Below, piece after piece: positions 55,512 through 64,000 of a stretch of DNA of 64,000 bases (position 1 is the stretch's first letter; each line of letters starts with the position of its first letter). A program made the translations under genes and the position numbers. Below the pieces are notes generated by a model that was not told the DNA's origin, ran no database searches, and saw nothing but the letters and a program-made list of their open reading frames with translations. Origin of the DNA: Fennellomyces sp. T-0311 (taxonomy: Eukaryota; Mucoromycota; Mucoromycetes; Mucorales; Lichtheimiaceae); NCBI GenBank assembly GCA_025266875.1, contig JALLLT010000027.1, positions 62,001 through 126,000 of the forward strand, written 5' to 3'.

Positions 55512-57884
55512 TTATTTATCTACAGTACTACTTCGAGGCGTAATTGCATGCCAGACACGCCCATAGATGGAAGACGATCGTGTTACTGGTCGAATATCCA
55601 CGGATGCCGAACGCTTTTTGTCAACAAGTAGTGGATGGTCTTGGTGGTTTGATTCATATTCCACTAATCGGATCTTCGCTTCAGCTAGCGCCCTCTCGAG
55701 CTCCCGTATCCGCATAATATGGAACATGTCTGATAACTCGGCTCCTGCCTGATCGATGCAAGTGTCGTCTGTGCTACGCCGTCGTCGAATCAATCTCTGT
55801 TGCTGTGGTTGTTCTTGCGGTTGACGGTTTGTAACATCCTGTCGCACCATTTGGGTATGATCCATCATCAGCTGTGATAGCTTGGATTTCAATTGACTCA
55901 ATTGCTCTTTGAGTTGGGAATTTTCGTTGGAGGCCTCTAGCCACTCCATATCCTTCTGTTTCTTCTCCTTCATTAACTCGTCCATATCAGCCTTGGTTGT
56001 TATGAGTTGATCGACAAGCGCCATCTGTCCGTCGTTGACCATATCAAGACGCACATGCATATCTTCATGTTCATGTGTCAGTTTCTCGCACTGTTGTTGC
56101 AGTTCAAAGTTCTCGACTTTGAGTCGCACCAGCTCGGTCCGAAGATCTTCGTCATTGCTATCATCGGACGTCATCGTTGTACTATCCGAAAACGCAAATT
56201 CCGTCTGGCTGCTGACAATACTGTTGCACGACGAAGATGATACCGATAAGGCATAGTAACGTTTACTCTTCTCGACTTGCATGATGGTCATCTTGAGCGC
56301 GTCCCGCTCGCTCTCGACGTCTTGCATGTCCATTTTGAGTTCGACAAGTTGATTAATCGTTTGCTGGTGCTTGGTGTTCAGTTGAGCCAAAGTCCACGAT
56401 AATTTTTGGATTTCTTGTTCATGCGTTTCCAAGCTGACATATTTTTTTGTACTGGGCAGGCTGTGTGTCCGCTTTAATGAATCAGTGCTGCTGGTACTCG
56501 GGGATCGCTTGACTTTGCGTTTCCAAAACTTGCTTTGCTTGTCATTGTTGTTGTATTGGTCGGCAAGGCTATCCATCTTGGCCCTCGTGATAACACTAGA
56601 CAACGATGTCGCGTCGTCAATTACCTGTGTGTCGTCAGCATAAGGTTCACACAGTTTGCGGGAAGTAACGTGGTCAAGTAAATCTTCAAACTCTGTCTCC
56701 TGTAAAATTTTGTCTTGGGAACGTCTGAGCATGGCGATCGCCACCCGCATGATTGTTTCGGCTGCGCCTTCCGCGAACACAATGTCGTAGATACGCTGCA
56801 CAAGCGAGATGGGAAAAACGTAGGCAAATAAAGTCAAGAACCATTGGGACGCGTACATTGCCGCATGAACACCATGTTTGTTCATATGTTTGGCTAAATC
56901 TGGGAGAAGCTCGTTGAGCAAGCTGGTGAATTGATACAACCGAAGTTGTAAGCCTGCCATATTGAGTGTAAACATGGGTCGCATTTCGTAGGTTTCCATC
57001 AATCTAAGTAAAACAATGTAACGATAAGCGAATAAGGTAATTTAGGGGGGGGCGTCTTTTTTTTCTTTTCTTACCGGACAAATACACAAAATGCTTGTAC
57101 TTCCGGCATCTAATAAGAAAATATCAGATAATTGCATAGTAAAAGGCAAGCCGTTACCCGTACATTCATTAACAACGGACCAACAAGAAAGGCAAGGCCC
57201 TGGCAATAGCCAACTTCAGAGTCGTACAATGAATATGCTTCCAGGACCCGACGCATTGCCAGCTGACCCGCGCCATTTTCCTGCTTGAACATATCAATGC
57301 AGGGGAACGTTCTAGCAAGATCACGCTGTATAATACGTTCGTGCGGCGATTGCTCATTACACAGTTGGCCATAAACTGTCTCCAAATGGAGGGATGCAGA
57401 TTTACACATGGCCTGCCAGCATACGCCACGTACTCGGGGCGGAATACCCGCCCGTAACTTGACAGATAGCAGGTGCGGAGTCATCATCGCCACACGGTCA
57501 AAATCTTGAATTACGGCTTCCCATATATCGTCATCTTGTTGTTGCTTAAGTTGCTGCACTGTAGATAGTTGTGCTTTAAGCTCATTTGCTTGCAGACTAA
57601 TCGATTTGGGGTCTTTCTCCAACAGTGCATTTTGTCGTTCGATTTGGGCAAGTATAAACATCGTCGAATCCTAATTATAGAACTTGCAATGTTAAAAATG
57701 GCAAGCAATGTGGTTATGTATATATATGTAAATTTACTTGAGGAGGTAAACGTGCATTCTCTTGCTCTAGTTTGTTGAATAGTCCTTCATCATCTTGCAG
57801 TGTGTTGGCGCGTCGACGCTTGGTAAACATAGAAGCACCGTTTGGCGCGCAGCTAGCGGGGTTGTCGTCTTGGTCGTTTTGCAT
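55512..57884 (-). CDS. TBC-domain Rab GTPase-activating protein with C-terminal coiled coil (Gyp5/Evi5-like)
   Basis: Stimulates GTP hydrolysis on Rab proteins in vesicle traffic. Four exons (57884-57738, 57670-57164, 57109-57075, 57003-55512), 726 residues. A short N-terminal coiled coil precedes the TBC domain: LRAGIPPRVRGVCWQAM, IIQRDLARTFP (arginine finger in the IxxDxxR motif), YSLYDSEVGYCQGLAFLVGP (glutamine finger YCQG), VQAFCVFVRLMETY and ASQWFLTLFAYVFPISLVQR. The rest (about residues 420-726) is mostly coiled coil with Ser-rich breaks and a polyglutamine patch. The tiny 35-nt exon was placed by phase and by the expected MPEVQAFCVFVRLM sequence. Confidence 0.94.
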
Positions 57885-58272
57885 TATTTTGGTTGCGGTT
57901 AGAGAAGAAAGAAAGTATGATCCCCTTTGTCCAGCTTTATGATCAAGAAAAAAGTTTGTAGAGAAGAGGAAAAGAAGAAAAAAAGGCTGAATGTGCGAGT
58001 GAGGAGGCTAAAAAAAATGCAAGGGGAAGGGGACCCACAAGAGCGGCCCAGAAGAGAACCCCAAAAGGAGACACTAGCTCTGAGGAGCCATCTTTCTCGC
58101 CATACCAAGCAATACAACAGGCGCAAATTTTAGAGAATGTTGTATTGACTTCTCCTTTGTCTACAATTTTATGACTTTTCTCCTTGGATCGTTTATACAA
58201 GATACTATTACGTATTATGAAAGGGGAAGTGGCGCAGGCTCTTTCCTTTTGCTGCGGTCAAATATTTACACA

Positions 58273-59748
58273 TTATTTCTCGAGATCCACCAGCTGCCTG
58301 GAGACGGCGTGTGTCAGTGGTGATGGTGGGACCTCAAAGAACGAATAACCTGTGAATGGAATATTTAGTCCACCTTATCTTACAGCCGACTATTTTTAAC
58401 CGTACCTTGTCCTGCTATCAGTAAATTCAAAAGTGGCGATAGAAGCGCCTCATAATCCACCATGGGCATCGTCGTCACGTTGGACTCGACGGATAACGCC
58501 CATCGACTTTCGATGGCCCAAGACGCATCGATAACACCCCACTCGTACATATCCGATTTATAAAATACACATGGGAAAAATTCCAATAACGGCTTCAGGA
58601 TCTCCGGATGCTCGCTTGGTTCCATAGGTTCATGATCATTTATAACCATGTAAACAACAGGGAACCGCGTATCCACATTTCGTCGATAGTCCACACACGC
58701 TTCCAATAAACGCCGACGATCCAGCTGCCCCGATTGCATATAATCGCGTAAAGCCGACGGTTGGATCGGCAATGCAGCAGCCACTGCCTGATTGATGGGC
58801 ATGCCAGTGAACAATTCCAGTACTACATCACTCATGGCCTCACTTCGTCTATCAACGACTGTATCGTCCTCCAAAAACTGAACTGGTGGCACCATCCGGT
58901 CCAAATGAACTGTGAGGCCACTGAACTGACCGATGCCTCCGAGCTCGTGTACTACAGCAGATGCTGCCGCAGTCAATGGCTGCAATTGGTCAGGTCGGGT
59001 GAGCATTGTCGATATGAGAGCCATATTAAGATATTGTTGTTGCTCTTTGGCGTCCAGCGCCTTTCGGAACATCCAAGTACCCAGCGCGTTGCATTGCAAA
59101 TATGGACTTGCCAACTGCTTTAGATCCTTGAGTGTGAATACTCGTTTTACCAGAGGCGGTGGAGGGGGTGTTTTGAACCATTGGAGGGAAAACCACGAAT
59201 TCGGCGTTGTGGTGCGACTAGTGCGAGAAATCTCCACCCGCTCATACTCTGTCGGCACTTGGGTTCGATCCACAATCCGGATCCCGAACTCTTGCTCCAA
59301 CGGCCCGAAATCGAAAAGCTTCGACCACGGAATTTGTACCCAGGTATTGTTTCCACTTTCTAGCCGGAGCGCAGGTGCGTCTACTGTCCGATTTGTCTCG
59401 TACGCTAAGCGTACCGCCATTCGTAATGCTTCGTGTTGCTCTAAAAAGTCCCTATCCAAAAAAAAACGTGTGAGTCCCCTACATCTGTTTCTTTTTTAGT
59501 CGAGTTAAATATATATTTCTCCCTTACCCATGTGGACTGTAAGATAAGAACTTTTCCCTGGGTGGCGACGGGGTCGGCGTTGGTGCGAGTTGTAAGGAGC
59601 TATTGGTATTATACGCAGTTGACATCCAGTGGGATAAGGAGACTTGTTCTTGATGCTGTTGTATACGGGGAATCACCGTAACCGAAACAACCAGGCCGAC
59701 CAACACGAGCAAAGAAAGCCCACCTATCGCTCGATGAAACCGCCGCAT
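58273..59748 (-). CDS. GDP-fucose O-fucosyltransferase-like type II membrane protein
   Basis: Three exons (59748-59528, 59451-58406, 58349-58273), 447 residues. A short cytosolic N-terminus with MRRFHR is followed by one helix (IGGLSLLVLVGLVVSVTVIP) and a Ser/Pro-rich stem, a Golgi-type topology. The luminal domain begins KFLSYSPHGDFLEQHEALRM and AVRLAYETNRTVDAPALRLE. This matches fungal O-FucT-like proteins, whose first motif is LPHSG.HNQRIAL...LNRTL. Here the HNQR-type asparagine/arginine is replaced by LEQHEAL, so GDP-sugar activity is uncertain. The domain ends with GYSFFEVPPSP. Confidence 0.8.
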
Positions 59749-60516
59749 GAGTATGTGCGAGTGTAATGAATTATGTAACAATTAAAGAAGAAAGGGAAAA
59801 GAAAGAGTTTGGCAAAGGGATAAAAGTCTTTTTTTATTTAAAAATAAGGGGGTCATGCAGATAGTAGGTGATGTGCATGATCAAAAGACTTTTGTTTTTA
59901 GTACACCCTAAAACTATCGCGTCCCGCTCACGCATCATGGGCTTTGTGGTTTTTTGTGGAACGTGCGTACAAGAAAAACGGTTAGGATGTGGAACAGGAA
60001 AGTGGCTGAGTATGGCAAGAGAAGGTATTTTTATCCAAGCATAGCTAAATTTGAACGCTTTCCCGGGCGCCACTTGTTTTGTATGCAAAGGGCTTTGACG
60101 TAGTACGTTGATTTTAAAAATGGAGCGGTGTACGGTGGCTTTATTTGCTTTAATACACTTTTGGACCTTTTAGTTCCGCTTTAGCATGGAGCCTCTCTTC
60201 GGAATGACAACTTTTGAAGAATGTTCCCATGGCGCTTTCTAGACGTTTCAAGTTTAGCATGAGATAAATGCATGAATCATCTTTCGAGATCGTTGATATG
60301 TCACCAAACATCCTCAAAACGGTACGCTTTTATACATTACTTATCAGGGGATAAATTATGCTTTTACGCGAACAAGTGCCCTGCCGCATCGTTATATTAA
60401 ATGTTTCCATAGCAACAATTATGCATATTTGATTACGCAAATTCGGACGCAAAAATATTTATTGGCTCTCGCTTTAAAAAGTTGCCTGATTCACCTTTTC
60501 TCAATTGCTGCTGGAA
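59749..60516. other. Divergent intergenic region
   Basis: About 770 bp between the O-fucosyltransferase-like start (minus) and the NUMOD4/HNH-like start (plus). The GC content falls towards 60.5 kb. No gene is supported. Confidence 0.45.
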
Positions 60517-63500
60517 ATGGGGAAATCCAAGAGGCATTCGGTGTACAAAGAGATACAGGCTAGGAAACAGAAAGCCGCCTTGAAGGAATTCGATGGTATT
60601 TACCGATCGCACTTGAGTCATGCTTAGAATGTCATTCCTAAATCGATTAATGTCCACAGGAATCCTTTCAGGGAAAAAGATAATTCCAGAAATCGTCTTC
60701 TACGATGACTTGGATGATGAAGTGCCAAACTATAATGACGGTAACACTAGTAGCCAAAAACACTGCGTATTGCTCATGCTAATAAGTGTGATTGACGTAG
60801 GCCTGTCAAGGTGCATTGCCAATGAGGAACCCGCAAAAGCTACATGGGCAACACCGCCAGTAAGGAATGAGCCTGCTACTAGGGGAGCGTCCTCCGAAGA
60901 AAATATATCCGCCGTATACGAAACGCACACTGTAGTGGAGATAGACGCTTCTATTGACGCGGATGTGCCTTTAGATGAGTTAAGAGATAAAGACGCGTCA
61001 GACACGAGTCCATCGCCACCAGATTTGGATCGCGCATCACCAAATACACCAGCTGTTCAAAACAACACAGACGACGCGTCGCAGCGTGATACAACTTACA
61101 GCGATGCAACGCGTCAAGACGATTCAAGCCAGGACGTTCCAAGCCAGGACGTTCCAAGCCAAGGCGACCCAGACAAAGGCAGTTCAGACGAAGATGAGTT
61201 AAACGACATCAGTTCAAGCGAAGACACAAACGAATACATGCGAATGGAAATTCAATATCCACTTGATCTTGAAAGCAAGCGTACGGTCATAAATTAAATG
61301 CTGTACAAACAGCTGTCATGCTGACGCCTAATTTATGTAGTAGACCTGCCCGCCCCTGCATCATCTGATACAGCCATCTCAATCCCAAATGAGGATTACA
61401 ACTGCTCAGGAGAAACCACACCAGAACTGTCTCCAACAAAAGTTCAACAACCAGATTGGCCTGTACAAAGCAGTCTTTTCCGGCAAAACAACACGCGCGA
61501 CAATCTTGCTGAAAAGGCTTCGAACGTGAAAGCACCGGCATATGAATGGCAGCGTGCTTGCCATGCCGAATTGCCATATTTCGATCCATGTGCGTTCTTC
61601 GTTAAGAGAACTGGACACATAAAAGCACGTCCACCGGCCAAAGTGAAACGGATACCAGGAGTGAAAGGCAACTACTCGCTTTCAATACCATTCGACAGTG
61701 ATAAAGTCCCCGACTATGAAACAACTTTAGATCTTGACGAAATCATGGTGTCGACGTTTTCAGAAGGAGAGTTCAACAGCAAGGACAATTATATATTTCA
61801 TAAAGACGGAAATCCGCTTAATCACTCTTTTGACAACTTGCACGTCTGTAACTTGGATGAGCTACAAAAGCTCGAAATCAATTTGCAACAGGAGCTACAT
61901 CCAGGTGTCAAGTATGCCGTTGCCCGTCGTGCCTCAAACTGGAATGGTGACCTCAGCAAATATCTCGTCTCCACTGCCAGAATGGTTTATTCGCTGGTGG
62001 GCCGAACGCATCTCAAATCCTTCAAAAATGGATTTGGCCAGGAGAGTGTTTGCTTCACGGTCCTCAGTGTTGACAATACTCCTAAAAAGCTCAATGTTTC
62101 TATGGACGAACTTATTACGAATTCTTTCAATCTGAGTCCTCCACCCACGCAAGGACCATCAAAATCCGTCGGCAAACAAGCTTATTTGCCGAGCCCCAAC
62201 CCATCAGCATCTCCAGATTTGGCCGAAAACAGTCTGACCCAATTCAATGGCTACGATTATCAACCCAATAGCTCTGACGTATACCCATCTGCATATGACA
62301 GCTGCCAACCATACCGAACTCCAGACTCTATGAGCACGTCGACCGTCATAACACAACCCACCCCGAGAAGTAGAGAGTACACGACGATCTCACAGCAGAG
62401 CAGTGGGATAATACACTTCATCCCGAACGGAGAAGAGCTCATGCGCAGACAACATGAGGAACTGCTCCGTATGCCTGGTTTACAGGACCAAGAACCTAGC
62501 ACTGATGATGGACGGGATGCTCTAGGTATACAATTCCAGAGCCAACGAGCAATCCTCAGCAATCATCGAAATATGACAGCGCAAAACGGTTATGGAAGCA
62601 GAAAAACTGAAACCTGTAGCAGCGGCGAAACGTCTCCCTTTGCGAAAGTGGATGGCTACGATCCTTTCATCACGACACAGGAAGATGCACGAGGCTATGG
62701 TTCCAATAGTCCAGTGATAACCAACAGACTAAGCCTACGTACTGGAAACGATATCTTCGATACCAATTTGAATACGATAGTGCACCACATGCCAAAAAGT
62801 CAGCGGATATTTAGCTGGGTCGACCAGGAAACCGTGATACGAGAGGCACAAATGAATTTGCAGGGCGTCTTCGGCACCCCCGCGTACAATGTAACCATGA
62901 GCGAGCCAATATCTACACCTACGATTTCAAGCACCGAGGATAACAAAAACAACACCTTGTATCAGCAACAGGACGCAGCAGCCTGTGCTATGTGGGAGGA
63001 TCGAAGGGAGATTCCCTGTACGCAACCAACCCCACTAGAGCAATACATACCAGCCGCTAAAAGTACCTTCGATAAAGGACAAGACGAGAAGGCACACAAC
63101 ATACAGAACACCGCAATAATTTCAACTGAGCCGCAAAGCTACAAGAAATACAATTCGCAAAATGCTGACGAGCAGCAACACGACATGGATGAAATGGTGA
63201 AGAAAATACAGCCTAACCCGAAATCCACGTATGATGACCGAGATACGACTCCTGTGCAACAGCCAGACGTTCCAGGACATATTGTTCAGAAGGGTCAACC
63301 GGATTTAGAGGAGAATCAGAAGTATGCAGTACAGATCCTGCATGATGATCAAGCAGCTCTGGAGGAACAGCGAGAAGTTATAGAGCACAATACACGGGAG
63401 TATCAGCCTGATTCCCAGGATAAGGAATGTATCATGGTGCAAGACATACAGGAAGGCGAAAAAATAGCTTCTGGGAAGCAACAGGGAGACGCAATACACA

Positions 63501-64000
63501 AGATACCAGAGAACCAAAAGACACTTCCGCAAGAAATCCGAAATACGACGATGGAGAAGGTGCGAAAAGAACGAGATGTAGTTACTGAGGAACCGCAATC
63601 CAGCGTAACAAACAATCCCACGATCACAAAAGCACCGACAGAACCGACGTGTACAGTATCAGCTGCCGAAGGAATCGTCAAAGAGATACAATGGCGTCCA
63701 ATCGGCAAATTACCATGGAGTGGATTATCGTATAGTGGATATGAAGTTTCAGAATCTGGTGACGTGCGCAAGATAGGCTCATCGACTACCCTCGAATTGA
63801 AATTTACAAACGGTCATCCCATTGTGCGCTTGGAATGTGACACAGAGTCGTCTGCGAAACAACCCACCAAAGCTCAGGTAGCTGTATCTCGTATTGTAGC
63901 TAAAGCTTTTGTCGAGGGATACAGCGAAGTTCGATGCTTTGTCAGGCATCGTAACCGGAACCCGCAAGATATCAGTGCACAGAATCTGGAATGGGTGGAC
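60517..64000 (+). CDS. Large protein with three NUMOD4/HNH-like modules, runs off the window
   Basis: Four exons (60517-60595, 60660-60740, 60801-61280, 61341 to the edge) join in phase; the last is open for 886 codons with no stop, so at least 1,100 residues. Residues 1-270 are basic (MGKSKRHSVYKEIQARKQK) then acidic and Ser/Asp-rich. Module 1 (about 281-385): EWQRACHAEL, FFVKRTGHIKA, TLDLDEIMVSTFSEGEFN, FHKDGNPLNHSFDNLHVC. Module 2 (about 404-476): KYLVSTARMVYSL, VSMDELITNSF. A disordered Gln/Ser/Pro linker of about 510 residues follows, then module 3 (about 995-1100): WRPIGKLPWSG, YEVSESGDVRKIGS, VSRIVAKAFVEGYSE, RHRNRNPQDISAQNLEWV. These follow the NUMOD4 (W.pI..y.VS..G.VR) plus HNH (H..gN..N...NLeW) layout of phage and intron homing endonucleases. 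A broken paralogue is at 28.2-29.4 kb. Confidence 0.72.

Noticed and set aside
1..64000. CRISPR arrays, rRNA genes, LTR retrotransposons
   Set aside because: No regularly spaced repeat-spacer array, no rRNA-like sequence and no reverse-transcriptase or integrase motif seen. The genome is eukaryotic, so CRISPR is not expected.

Overview
The window looks like nuclear DNA of an early-diverging fungus, most likely a Mucorales (Mucoromycota) species. Genes are split by many short introns (about 43-100 nt, GT...AG, one with a TACTAAC-type branch site). Nearly every conserved protein reads as a fungal orthologue. A cob(I)alamin adenosyltransferase is present, a gene retained in early-diverging fungi and generally absent from Dikarya, and there is a member of a protein family I associate with Mucorales. 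I could run no search: assignments rest on motif reading and on exon phases that I checked by hand.

Layout. Positions 1-32 kb are AT-rich and gene-poor: the 5' end of TRA1 (cut by the window edge), a pogo/mariner-like MITE, a 1.66 kb element with CACGG terminal inverted repeats carrying a coiled-coil gene, an O-methyltransferase, a Vps17-type sorting nexin, a Cdc4/Pop1-type F-box WD40 protein, a palindromic MITE, an aspartyl-protease pseudogene, a cluster of about 22-bp inverted repeats, a multi-exon gene with a PD-(D/E)XK-like signature, a Gid1/RanBPM-type protein, an ammonium transporter, a broken paralogue of a NUMOD4/HNH-like gene and a decayed Stn1-like gene. Positions 32-60 kb are compact: SelO; an acidic RELxDF-repeat protein; a tail-anchored tandem-START protein; a peroxisomal-type enoyl-CoA hydratase 2; a membrane-anchored ubiquitin protease; a copper-fist regulator; calmodulin; an SPX-domain phosphate transporter; cobalamin adenosyltransferase; Cox18; a membrane-anchored GH17 glucanase; calreticulin; a thioesterase; a TBC Rab-GAP; and an O-fucosyltransferase-like type II protein. 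Several neighbours are tail-to-tail with only 17-70 bp between stop codons. From 60.5 kb to the window end runs one long gene with three NUMOD4/HNH-like modules.

Genes fall into chromatin/ubiquitin control (TRA1, Cdc4-like, Gid1-like, USP), membrane traffic and lipid transfer (Vps17, TBC-GAP, START), nutrient uptake and sensing (Amt, SPX transporter, copper fist, calmodulin), mitochondrial functions (Cox18, cobalamin adenosyltransferase, SelO) and ER folding (calreticulin).

The least conventional content is the NUMOD4/HNH-like gene at 60.5-64 kb. A recognisable paralogue at 28.2-29.4 kb is disabled by at least three nonsense codons and predicts what the intact gene should encode past the window edge.
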